Source of the DNA: Hemileia vastatrix
Lineage: Eukaryota > Basidiomycota > Pucciniomycetes > Pucciniales > Zaghouaniaceae
DNA: 64,000 nt
Direction of reading: 5' to 3'
NCBI GenBank assembly: GCA_030280995.1
Contig: JASXTE010000001.1
Span: forward strand, 32,855,700 to 32,919,699
In this document: positions 45,716-57,600 of the stretch, piece after piece
Position numbering within the stretch: the stretch's first letter is position 1
Layout of the letters: every line of letters starts with the position of its first letter
Position numbers and translations under genes: made by a program
The notes under the pieces: generated by a model
Databases searched by the model: none
The model's input: the letters and a program-made list of their open reading frames with translations, nothing else
What the model was told of the DNA's origin: nothing

Positions 45716-47215
45716 TGTCAGCCTGTATATCTCCAGGACTGAGTAAAAAGTAATTATAAGTTATGTTAAACACATGAACTATACATGGGAATAATAAATA
45801 AGAGTACACAAATAGTATACATAAGTAAAATTATGATAATACACAAAAAATGCCATTATAACACCTTATATACACGCATATATCCACCTTTTATAGGTCT
45901 TATGTACTTAATATTAAGTTGGAATATGTTAGGGTAATCTTAAGAACCTTAAGTATAAGGCTACATAATTTTTAAGTACACTTAAAGCTGTTATATTCAT
46001 TGTTTTATGCAAAAAACAAGAAATGCGCTTTATTTCACTTAAAAGTTGACTATATGCGCTATAAAATTGAGAATATCAAATTTGCGCTTTGACAGATCAA
46101 TTGGGCTCATTTAGAACTATTGATTTGGCTATTTAAATGCATAAAAATAACACTTTTCAAATTTGGTGTTTTTTATGCCAGAAATGGCTTCTGTGTACTG
46201 GCCACATACTGCCTGCTTTTTTCCCGTGTGAATAGCTTCATTTTTAGCAAAGTTAGCTTTTTCACACTATAATTACCCCACATTCTACGCCCACTGTGGG
46301 GAAACACACTAAAATAGGCGACAGGCGCTTATTTAGTGTCCTAGCTTAATTAATAATGCATTGACCTTGTTTATATGCACTAATTTCATTAATAACCTCA
46401 CTCTTGGCACTTTATTTCATCACCACTCTTAAATTCGCCTAATTTTAGTCAAGGATTTACCCGTGCAAGAGCCTGCCAAGAACTGCATGTAGTTACCCCA
46501 CATCTCACGCTCTTTTTTAAGTTTTTGGGTGGTTTCTCAGTCAATTTTGGTTATTTTTGAATGGGAATTTCACGTAGTATAATGTCAGGATTAGCCCCAT
46601 TATTTCTACAGTCAATCCCCCTTATTATTAAGCTATTATTAACCTTAAAAAGTCTCCTTTAGTCTTTAATATTATTGTTTTATACGCATATACTCTCTTT
46701 TTGTCTTTTTCTTTAATTTTGATGGATTTCCCTTATTATTTCAGGATTTTGGCGGTTGTTACTCTTCTAATTATGTCATGGGTTACTGGGAATGTTGATG
46801 GGAATGTCTATTAGTTGTTTAGAGGCGTTATTAACTGTGTATTGGGTGTTACATCAAGGGAATCATTGGGGAACTCAGTGTGTATAAAAGGAGGAGGGTT
46901 TGGGTTGTATTTCTTCATTCTTTATCATTAAAATTTAACCAATATAACCAAATAAATTACAATACATATCAATTAGTACTTTTATAAGACTTTTGAATAG
47001 TATCTGAATTTATATAATCTATTTTTCTACCAACTATAAAGATTGTAAGCCATATATAAGAATAGTGAGAATTATATTACTGAGACCTTTATACTTGATT
47101 ATATTTTACAACTTAGTGGATTAGAACTACAGTATTCATATAGGACCATTAAAATCTTCTAAACAACTGACTATTCAAGCTAGTTCACGTCCTTGTACTT
47201 GACCTTAGCCTGACA
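45716..47215 (+). repeat. element B 3' LTR
   Basis: 1500 bp, with a TATA box at 46883-46889 and one fewer T in the run after GGAGGAGG than the 5' copy. It is followed by the duplicated TGATC. Confidence 0.95.
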
Positions 47216-48350
47216 TGATCCTTAACATTTAACTTCTACTTACTTAGTAAATCCTTCTCTTTCATTTAAAAATGATTCTGTTGCACCTGAAGTTTATTTA
47301 TTTCTTGAAAAAACTTCTGAAGAGATTTTAAAAGATTCTCCTGATTTTAGTGTCATAAAAGACAAAGTTTTGAAAGATAGATTTAAACATGAAATCAACA
47401 GCTTAATAATTTGCATTTAAATTATTCAGTAAGTTCTTCTGTAAAAGATACAGCATATTTTAAATTAAAGGAAACCTTGAATCATGTACTTGCTCAACAT
47501 AAAGTTATAAAAATGATCATAGAAAACTTTCAGATAGAAATCAACATCTGCATAAAGTTATTAGTTAATTTAAACCCCTTATAGATGAAAACACTACATT
47601 AAAAATGATAATAAGACCTTACACAGTGAATTAAAAACATTTAAAATTAATTTCCAAGCTTTGAGAAATAAATGCTCAGTGGAGGAAGACAGAAAGTTTC
47701 TATCTCTTTCAAATAATAATGATCAACATTCCTATATTCCTAAGTTAAGAAAAAATTTGACTAATATTGAGGAAAAATTCTCTTCATTACCAGTTAATCT
47801 TGATGAACAGTATGATGTAGTGAAAAATGCTACTCATACTTCTACAAGAAATAATATACAGCCTGAAAAAGGAAGCTTCTTTTTTCCTTTTAATTTGACC
47901 ATAAATCAATCTGAAAATGAGTCTATGAAATCTTTTGTGACCAGAAAAAAATATAATACTCATGATGAAACAGCTGTTTCTTTAAATAATAAAATTTCTA
48001 AACACCTTTCCAGGCTTCAGAAATTGATTACAATGAATAATTCTAACATTTAAGCTGACCAACCTAGTGGCAATAATAATTGGCCCAAACTGGATAAATA
48101 TCCTACCTTTGATGGTGATTCTTCATCTTACTGGCAGCATTTTATTCAAATAATTGATAATTTAAAGAATTCTTATAAATTTCCAGATGAAGAAATTGTT
48201 TCAAATTTAATCTCTTAATTTTCCAATGTAGCTTTGATGTGGTATGACTCTGTTTTATAGGATAAAAATCACTATACATGGAATGAGTCAAAGATATTTA
48301 TTGAGATTCAATTTGGGGGTTCAAAATTCAGGTTGGCACAACCAATGTAG
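47216..48350 (+). pseudogene. element H gag remnant, right part
   Basis: The gag of H continues past element B. An open piece at 47661-48053 is Asn/Ser-rich and helical. NWPKLDKYPTFDGDSSSYW then follows at about 48080-48140, matching the gag core of A and E. Two stops precede IEIQFGGSKFRLAQP at about 48300. No protease or RT follows; the element fades out near 48,500. Confidence 0.75.
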
Positions 48351-49635
48351 GTAGACTCTTACAGTTGCCTTGCTGTAAGCAGAATCCAAAGGAGTTGGAT
48401 AATCAGAGAAAAACCTATCCCTCTAAATGAATTTGTGAGTTTTTTAGATCAATAAGCTTAAAAGTCTACTTGATAATAATAAAGAATGAAAAACTGTCTA
48501 ATTAACGCCTGTTAGGATGATTGAGCATTTCTTCTGTGAAAAACAACTGAAATGCATCAATAAAGTTACACCAGATACAATATTTTAAAAGAATTAAGTT
48601 TTAATGATTTTAGTTTTTAATAATTTTTGAAAACAGATACTATAAATGAGTCCCTGGAGTTGACACCTTTCTAATGATACCCTATATGTTAATGTTTAAG
48701 AGTTTTTGAGTAAAATATTTAAATTTTTATGTAAAATTGTTATTTTATAAGGGTATTATAAATAATTAACTATTTTGTTGAAAAAAGAAAAATATGAATA
48801 ATGGTTGTTATAATTCTCTATCTGTCTCTCTTCTATTTTGAATAATTTTGAGTCTACAGCCTTATATGCATATTAATCAGTCAGGTGCCCTTTTTCCCTC
48901 TGGAGCGCGGCCAGAGCTAATCAGGAGTTTTTACAGAGCTTGTCCGGACCTCTGGACCCAATTAGAACCTTATATCTATAATAAAAAATCTAGGAAAATT
49001 ACACATTACAGAGCTAACTCTCCTTAACGTTTCTAACTATTTTTTTTAGTCTGCGCAGATCTATTCACTCTATGAAAAATCATCAAAGTTAAGTAATTTT
49101 TGAAAAACATAAATAATTTAATAAATCTTTAAAAATAAATTTAAAATATAAGAAAAATAGTAAAAATTAAGTGAGAATTTACAGAGGTTTTTGTGCTTCT
49201 TGAATTTCACTAAATTTAATTTTTTGGCTGTAAAAAATCATATGACCCGTGTAATTAATAAATCTGACCAAACATTCATATTGTGACTTTTTTGACTTTA
49301 TTTTTTGTTTATTAATAAAATATTTAAAATTAATCTGGCTTCTCTGATCAACGTCCTATATGCAATAAATATTCTAAATAGACTTTTAGAGCCGTAATAA
49401 GATTTTGAATGCCACATCCTACCTCCAATGAAGAATGTCCTCATTCTTTGAATTTTTCATGTTCGATCAATATATAATCCTACTTTTATCTTCTCCATAT
49501 TCATCTCTTCAACATTTCTTCAATGTCCCACTCCAACTACATGAACTTATTTCTACTTTTATAAGTACCATCATCAGTATGAAAGAACTTGCTGTACAAT
49601 GAGATCTCTGCATAAAATATGAAGTCCCTTGCTTG
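48351..49635 (+). other. intergenic, no feature recognised
   Basis: AT-rich noncoding sequence. The only notable item is a short GC-rich inverted repeat around 48899-48917 (CTCTGG...CCAGAG), followed by GTCCGGAC. No ORF or repeat family was recognised. Confidence 0.4.
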
Positions 49636-50239
49636 ATGTCCTTTCCAAATCCTCCTGGAAGAACCGCTTGTGATCTCTGTTGTTCCAAAAAGGTTAAATG
49701 CGTCTGGAAAACTTCTTAACCATCTTTCAATCCTATTGCTAGCCCATCTACTGCTCCAGCTTCTAACTTATCTAAGAAAAGATTAGCAAAGGTACCTGTA
49801 TTCTGGAAAAGGATCAAGGCTAAAACTAAACCACCATCACCAACTTCATCTCTAATCCCTTCTTCTCAAGATCCTACACCCATTCTTCCAGTTTCTCCTT
49901 TTTCTTTTGCCCAGACTTTATTTCCTGGGTCCCAAAGTAAGACTTTTTAATAATTATTTATCTATTCCATGCTGATCCCAACAATTCCTTTTCCATCTTT
50001 TAGCTATTAACATCACCAACTCTGATAATGTTGGTTGAGTCCAAATGGACTATATAAATCATTATCCTAAATTTCATAGATATCATTTTCTTGACTTTAC
50101 TGACGATATAAAGAGAAATATTTTATCCTACTTCCAAGACACTCCCACCAATAATCATGAAGATTTAATGAAGAGAAGATTGTTGATGCAGAGTTTTGAC
50201 CATGATGTAGAAAAATTTAAGCAAAATCATTTGTTTTAA
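49636..50239 (+). pseudogene. small gene 1 with C-x2-C-x6-C motif (broken)
   Basis: ATG 49636 opens MSFPNPPGRTACDLCCSKK, continuing VKCVWKTS, then TAA at 49717; the same frame then stays open to about 49950 with Ser/Pro/Lys-rich sequence. ACDLCCSKKVKC has the spacing of the first half of a Zn2Cys6 cluster. A candidate intron (GTAAGA at 49936, TTTTAG at about 50004) leads to a second exon. Its best open frame (50045-50239, YHFLDFTDDIKRNILSYFQD) resembles exon 2 of gene 2. The stop and an apparent frame mismatch at the junction suggest a pseudogene. Function unknown. Confidence 0.45.
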
Positions 50240-51245
50240 TCTTATAGTTTAGTGCTTTAGTAAACATGAATCCTGATCTTTTCTTCATATTAAATTGTTT
50301 TAAATTGATTTCTTCATAAATTTTAATTTTGAAATAAAATCTATATGCCTAGTGATGCTTCCAACTACTGAGAGAAAGGTTTGAATCCCTTCAGACTCCC
50401 CTATACCAGTCTCTACTCGTATGCATTAAGAGAATAGGCTCCACACCTACTGAGCTGAATACTTGATTCCATTCTCATCAAATGAGCCAAATACTCCTGA
50501 TTCCATTCTCTTTGATTGAGCTGAATACTTGATCCAATTCTTGCCATAAGGTCCTCCAAGCTTCATACCATTTAGCCTATTCAAGGCACACTACGTTTCC
50601 AACTACCATATCCTTCTTCAAAAATTTCATCATCACAACATTCAAATAGACCACCTTTTAATAACTCATCTTTTAAATAATAATAATCACCATATTTTTC
50701 TCCATGTTTAGCACTATAATTATCATTCTTCATCCATAATATCATCATCCATCACCTCCACAATGTTAACTACTTCATTTTCCAAATCAAACATATGCCC
50801 TTTTTCAAAATTTGAGTACCAGTGATAAATTAAACAATTTGTTGATTGTTAATTGAATAGCCTTCATAAAAACTTTTGCATTACAAGTTTAAACGTCTTG
50901 GTGGACAGTGATAAATTAAAATAAGTGCATAGAGTTGCATAGAATATTTGAGTTTAAGGTCATGGGGGACCCATCTTGTAAATCTCTTTAAAATTGTCCA
51001 AATAACAATTGAATTACCAGTTTAATATCATAGAGGACAAGGAATGAGTGATTTTCTAGTTTAGGGTCACAGTGGACAAAACTTTTGATTGATTCCAACA
51101 TCATCTCCTATCCAGAGTCCATATCTTTCCAGAAGTTTCTTTTCTCCAAATTTTCAGGCCATTATCCAGTGTTTCCAACCAATTTTTAATCCAATCAAGA
51201 TGACTCCATCCAGCTATGTTGCTTATCCTTATCAAGCTTAATTAA
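50240..51245 (+). other. intergenic with four copies of a D-type motif
   Basis: No ORF is supported. Between about 50870 and 51075, four copies of AGTTTAANRTCNTRGNGGAC occur, the reverse complement of the repeated motif in element D's 3' region. This may be a remnant of a D/I-family element on the minus strand. Confidence 0.45.
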
Positions 51246-52135
51246 TGCTGTTTCACCAATCAAGAATGTTTTTATACCTTCAACCCTAAGAAACACATCT
51301 ATAACAGAGCTTGTTCTGCCTGCTTTATTAAGAAAAGAAAATGCTCCAGCTTGAAATATGGTTCCCTGCCAATTCCTGCTACCTCTTTTGCCTCCTTCTG
51401 TAATCCCATTCCAAAACCATCAAATCCTCCTCATTTTCCTTCTACTTCCAACAATTCAACACCATTTACCCCCTCTGCCTATCTAAACTTCTCTCCTGAC
51501 CAAAACACACTGGGTCCAGCTGCTCCTTCTCTTCAATCTAGGCTTGCTTCCAATCCTCCCAGGACCCCAATTGCTCCAAGAGCCATGAGGAAAACTCCTT
51601 CAATTAAAGAATCCTTGGATCTTTCCTCTTCATCTCCTATCCATTTTCCTAGCCCCATAAAAATTAACAAGTCCAAAAGATCTAGAACCAACAGCCTCTC
51701 TTCTTCTCCTATCTCCAAAAAATCCTCTAAAAGACCCAGATCCAATACCAATCCTCCTTCAAAAATTATCAACCCCTTCACATCTCTAAAAACACCAATT
51801 CCTATGCCCAGTAAGCCTTTTAGACTCCATCTTGACAGTGTTGATTGCAGTTAGTATCCCTTTTATTTTGATTATCTCATAATTATAAAGTTGACTCTTG
51901 CTTTATAATTCCAGTGTCCAATGTTTTACCCACTCATTCATCAGCATATGAGCTTCCTTTACCTGGTCCTAGTTATCCCCAGGTCCCTATTCATCTAGTT
52001 GGAAATCACCTTTCACCTAATTTCATTAATATTTTAACTTATTTTCACCATTATCCTCCTTCTGATCAAACTGAGGTATGGTTCAGAGAGCAAGTTTTGA
52101 GGGATCACCTAAAAATAGCCAATTGGCTTTGAATT
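51246..52135 (+). CDS. small gene 2 with C-x2-C-x6-C motif, two exons
   Basis: The frame from 51246 contains RACSACFIKKRKC (about 51306-51344), spaced like the first half of a Zn2Cys6 cluster. A long Ser/Pro/Lys-rich stretch with basic patches (KINKSKRSR, KKSSKRPRS) follows, probably nuclear. A 65-bp intron fits cleanly: donor GTTAGT at 51850, acceptor CCAG ending 51914, frame maintained into exon 2 (SNVLPTHSSAYELPLPGPSY...DHLKIANWL), stop at about 52130. No in-frame ATG precedes the Cys motif, so the 5' end is missing or lies in an upstream exon. It pairs with gene 1 at 49636. A regulator role is only suggested by the motif. Confidence 0.45.
51850..51914 (+). other. predicted 65-bp spliceosomal intron of gene 2
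   Basis: GTTAGT...TTGACTC...TTCCAG, with a branch-like TTGACT about 20 bases before the acceptor. Removing it joins two open frames in phase and skips the TAG at 51852. Length and signals are typical for basidiomycetes. Confidence 0.6.
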
Positions 52136-52439
52136 TCCTGATACCAACAAATCAAATCAGCTACCCAGATAATCAACAATTTGGCTCAAAATTCTTCAGA
52201 TAGAGCTTCTCCCAAAAATAATTCTTCTTAAATTCTATTAATTCCGGTTAACTAGCCCTCCTGAATGGAATATAAAATGGAATATAAAAAAGAAATTTAC
52301 ACTAAAAACTACTCGAATTTAAATTAATTTTTTTATGATGAAAATAATAAAAGGTTATAAAAGATTGTTATAAAATTAAAATTAAAATTTAATTTAAAAA
52401 AAATGACAAACGAATTTTAAATATAAAATTTATGAAATG

Positions 52440-52505
52440 TAAAAAAAAAAACTAAAAGATGCCCCCTGGCCAATTGAGGAGACGTTCCCTCAACATCATA
52501 CCCAC
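52440..52505 (-). mobile_element. element I remnant, left of element C
   Basis: On the minus strand GTGGGTA...TCAATTGGCCAGGGGG aligns with element D around 26516-26575 (GTGGGTAAG...TCAATTGGCTGGGGG). It continues the I sequence found right of element C, starting with the shared CCCAC. Confidence 0.6.
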
Positions 52506-54006
52506 TTTCAGCCTTTATATCCCCAGGAATGATTAAAAAGTACTTATATGTTATTTTAAACACATGAACTATACATTGGAACAATAAAAGAGAGTACACA
52601 AACAGTATACATAAGTTAAATTATGATAATACACAAAAAATGCCATTATAACACCTTATATACACGCATATATCCACCTTTTATAAGTCTTATGTACTTA
52701 ATATTAAGTTGGAATATGTTAAGGTAACCTTAAGAACCTTAATTATAAGGCTACATAATTTTTAAGTACACTTAAAGCTGTTATTTTCATTGTTTTATGT
52801 AAAAACAAGAAATGCGCTTTAAATCACTTAAAAGTTGATTATATGCGCTATAAATTTAATAATATTAAAAATGCGCTTTGACAGATCAATTTTCCTCAAT
52901 AAGGACTATTGATTTGGCTACTCAAATGCATAAAAATAACACTTTTCAAATTGGGTGTTTTTTATGCCAGAAATGGCTTCTGTGCATTGGCCACATACTG
53001 CCTGCATTTTTCCCATTTGAATAGCTTCATTTTTAGCAAAGTTAGCTTTTTCACACTATAATTACCCCACATTCTACGCCCAATGTGGGTAAACACACTA
53101 AAATAGGTGACAGGCGCTTATTTAGTGTCCTAGCTTAATTAATAATGTATTCACCCTCTTTATATGCAATAATTTCATTAATAACCTCACTCTTGGTGCC
53201 TTATTTCACTACCATTCTTGAATTATCCTAAAGTTAGTCAAAGATTTACTTGTGTAAGCTCCTGCAAAGGACTGCATGTAGTTACCCCACATCTCACGCC
53301 CTTTTTTGGGTTTCTAGGTGGTTTCTCAGTCAATTTTGGTCATTTTTGAATGGGAATTTCACGTAGTATAATGTCAGGATTAGCCCCATTATTTCTACAG
53401 TGAATCCCCCTTACTATTAAGCTATTATTAATCTTAATTTTCCCTCTTTAGCCTTTTATAATTATGCATAATATGCATATACTCTCTTTTTTACTTATTC
53501 TTTAATTTTAATGAATTTTCCCTATTATTTCAGGCTTTTTTGCAGGTGATATACTTCTAAATATGTTATGGGTCACTTGGGATGTTGATGGAAATATCTA
53601 TTAATTGGCTGGAGGAGTCATTAACTGTGTATAGGACTATTAAATCAAGGGATTCATTGGGGAACTTATTGTGTATAAAATGAGGAGGTTTTGGGTCTTG
53701 TTTTCTAAATTCTTTATCATTACAATTTAAACTATATAACCAAACCAATTACAATACATATCAATTAGTACTTATAGAGTCTTATGAATAATATTTGAAT
53801 ATTTAAAAATCTATTTTTCTACCAACTAAGAAGATTTTAAGCCATATATAAAATTAGTGAGAATTATATTACTGAGACCTTTATTTTGAATTAAATTTTA
53901 ATACTTATTGGATTTGTACTACACTATTCATATAGGACCATTAAAATCCTCTAGACACTTACCATTCAAGCTTGTTCACGTCTCTGTACTTGACTGTAGC
54001 CTGAAA
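52506..54006 (+). repeat. element C 5' LTR
   Basis: The termini are decayed (TTTCAGCC...GCCTGAAA). The TATA box at 53674-53680 and the spaced TGCGCTTT motifs remain. Confidence 0.92.
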
Positions 54007-54688
54007 ATTAGGGACCTTTCCTCAAGAATTCTGTTGGTTATCTTCTAGTAGGTAAAAAATTCAAAAAAGAGGCTACAAGTAAATATAATCCCTATAGAAA
54101 TATTTGGATAATTACAACAGGTTGGGGCCACTTATATAGTGATTTTAGAGAAAGAATCCCTGTTATATAATAAAATTGTGATATTGAATCAACAATTTAC
54201 CACTAATTTGACATATAATTGTTATTAGTGGGTCTCTCAATATACCAATTAAATTTGTGTGCTTTGCAGATAAAATTTCTTACCACTAATTTAACATAAA
54301 ATTTTTCTTAGTGGGAGTCTGCTAAAAGACCAATTAAATTTTGTGATATTTGCAGATGATAACCAATTAAACTGATTGATTGTTTTCTTTTAACAGGACT
54401 CTTAATCCCCTTTCATTTGTTTGTAAAGTTCATTTAATATTTAGAAGGAAACTTACTGACAAATTTTCTTTTTTAAATATAAAAACACGGCTACATATTG
54501 TAGACCAGTTAAATCAAGTGACCACATAAAAGCATATTTGACTTTTGGAACTTAGAAATTCACTTCATACCTATAAGTAAGCAATATAATTGTCTTCAGG
54601 TATTGATAAATACTGATAAAGCTCCTTCATTGAAGTTGCATATCTAAATTTCAATTTTTTTAAATAAATTCTATGTAAAATACGTGTG

Positions 54689-57600
54689 ACAACAATGACA
54701 TTGTAAGTAATAAGGCAAAACCTTATAACTTAAGACCTAGAGCTGAAAGACCTGTTTCAGGTCATTCAAATGGAGGGACAGGAATCTCCCATCATAAACA
54801 ACACCACACCAATGTCCTTGGAGGAAAGAGAAAGACTCTTAAAACAAGTATCTATAAAGAAAACCAAAAACACATTACAAGAGAAAATTCACTCCCTCTC
54901 CACCCTACTGAATACCCTCACCATAAGAGTCAACAAACTTGTAGACAAGATAAAAAATCTGGAGAAAAGGGCAGCACAGGGCTTAGTAGAAGTCAACCAG
55001 CCTCTAGTGGATATAAAGACTCAACCACAAACAGTGGCACAAAACAATTCCATAGCGATACCTCCAGTTCAAGAGGAGGACCAAAAAATTACAGTGAGCA
55101 AATGGAAGTGGGATCGGTACACTGAAAATTACAACAACCCTCCTCAAAAGCAGGGCCCCAGCTGTCACCCTTACAGGGGAAAGGCAAGGAGAGGCAGGGG
55201 AAGTGGGATAAGACCTTGGTAAGTCATCCATCTTCTCATGATCAACTATATCATCCTAAAAATGAATTACTTATAGGTAATGAGATTGATAAGGAATTGT
55301 TAGATATAATTGATGAGGATCTGAAGAATTATTAATTTGATAATAATATGTTAAACTTGTCTTTAAATGAAGACGATGTAAATAGTTTTATTGATCGCCA
55401 GGATAATGCTATTAATATAAAATTGGAACCAAATGAATTAAATCTTGAACCTGATGATGAGTCTTCTGAGTTAGACACAGAAAAAATTGAATATTTTTTA
55501 AAAAAAATCCAATGGAATCAAAGATAATAAGTAAATTATTATTAAGAATTGAAAAATTGGAAGAGTTTCCTAATGAGTCAAACAATAATACAGAAAGTGT
55601 ATTATAAAAACTCACACAATCATTGAGTACAACAGCCAATAGGTTAAAAATTATTTAGAATTCAAATAATGAATTAACCAATGAAAATAAAAGATTGACC
55701 TCTGAGATTTGAAATTTAGAAAGTAAATTAGAAAACTCTCAGAATATTATGGCCACCATAGGGGGACATGTAAAATTGTATTTTTCAAATGTAAATGATA
55801 CCTTGACTCATGTACCTGTAATAAAAGATAGGTTAAAAAGAGTAGAAATTGAAGTAGGAAAAATTTTGAAAAATACTGAGAAAGTAAAAGATAATACCTC
55901 TTATGTGGAAAGAGTACTAGTTTTCATGAAACACTCAGATGATAAACAAATGATTCAACATGAACATAGTGTCATTGGCTCTGAGAATATAAAGTCAGTA
56001 AAAGATGAAATAAATGATCACCTTTCTAAAGTAAGTGAATAACTCAATATTCCTCAGGTTAGGGAAGAAAAAACTAGCCAAAAGAACTGGCCTAAGTTAG
56101 ATCAGTACCCTTCTTCTGATGGGTATTCAAAATCTGATTGGAAAAAATTCATTCAAAGAATTGATAACTTAAAATTTTCATACAAATTACCTGATGAAGA
56201 AATTACATCAAAATTAATATCTTTATTTACAGATGTGGCCTTATTATGGTTTGAATCTGTATTGAGTGAGGGAATTAACTACTATTGGAATGAATGGAAG
56301 GCATTAATTGAAAGGCAATTTGGTGGTCCAAAATTCAGAATCACTTAACAAAGATTGTATGAAAGAGCCAGATATAATCGAAATGCTGGTGATAAACCCA
56401 TGGTCTTTTTAATGAATTTAATAAAAATCATGAAAGCTATGGATACAAAAATAGATTATGATGAGTGGAAAGAGAAAATAATATACAAGTTGCCTATATC
56501 AGTTAGAGAAATTATTGTAGCTAGAGATGAAACCATCAGAGATACCTCTGGGTTCATTAATATATGCAATGAAATATTATTAAACCACAAATATGAAACC
56601 AAGTATAATAATTACAAGCAAAATGTTGACATAGTAAAACCTACTACAAGTAAATTACCAGTGGAGAAGAAAAAACCTTCAGCTCCCCTTGTCCATAAAA
56701 GACAAGAAAATATCACTTGTTATAAATGTAATTAACCTTGGGTTAAGTATCACACGTGTAAGAAAATAATTAATGTTATTGAAAGCTCACAAAATTCTGA
56801 ACCAAGTAATCATGAAGATGAGAATGTGGAATCCAGTGTGGATGGTAAAAGTAACATTTCATACAGTTATGATGAACATGAGATATTTATATTAGAAGAG
56901 GAAATTATGTTCCTGAATGATACTATACCTCATACAGTTACATCTTTAACTTCCATTGAAGAAGCTGAAATAATTAAAGATGTATCTCATGATACATACA
57001 AGATAAAACCTATCAGAGCACCTGTTATTATATGTGGAAGAATAATGAATGCCATTCTTGAAACTGGTGCTGCAGGTAGTGTAGTTTCTATTAATACATT
57101 AATGAAACTTGACAGTAAGTATAAATAAAAACTAGAACCTGTACAGACAAAGAACTGGAGGGGTTTTGGTTCAGCTTTAAATCAAATTGGCAAATACAAA
57201 ACTGCTGTATTCTTTAAGTATAGTAATGGATATGTAAGAGCAGTGTGTGAATTTTCTGTAATGGATAATAATAAATACAGTGATTGGTTTATTATTGGCA
57301 ATGACTTATTGACAAATTTTGACATTAAACTAGATTCTGAAAACAGTTGCTTCACTATAGGCGTGAATGGTAAGAGAAAATTCAAGATATGTTCTGAAAA
57401 TTCAGTGTATTCCATTTCTCCTAGAGAGGAGAAACTGCAAGGTGGAAGAACCACCACTTAAGTGGTAGAATAGGACAATGAAATCCAAAAGGTCTCTTTC
57501 AGTTCTCAACTCTCAAAAATTGAAGAAGACAATATTTTGAGATTGATCAGATCTTATTCTATGGCATTTGCCCATGGTTCAAATGAACTAGGATTGGTCA

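Larger units (their letters stand above)
37572..47215 (+). mobile_element. element B: full-length chromovirus, close relative of A
   Basis: LTRs of 1501 bp (37572-39072) and 1500 bp (45716-47215) are flanked by a perfect TGATC duplication (37567-37571, 47216-47220). It is very similar to A throughout. B lacks A's two stops: gag-pol junction TTG instead of TAG, RNase H TGC instead of TGA. It carries its own defects: TGA 41445, TGA 43260, a 1-nt deletion near 44215 and TAG 45113. It has one leader hairpin unit instead of two. It is inserted into the gag of H. Confidence 0.95.
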
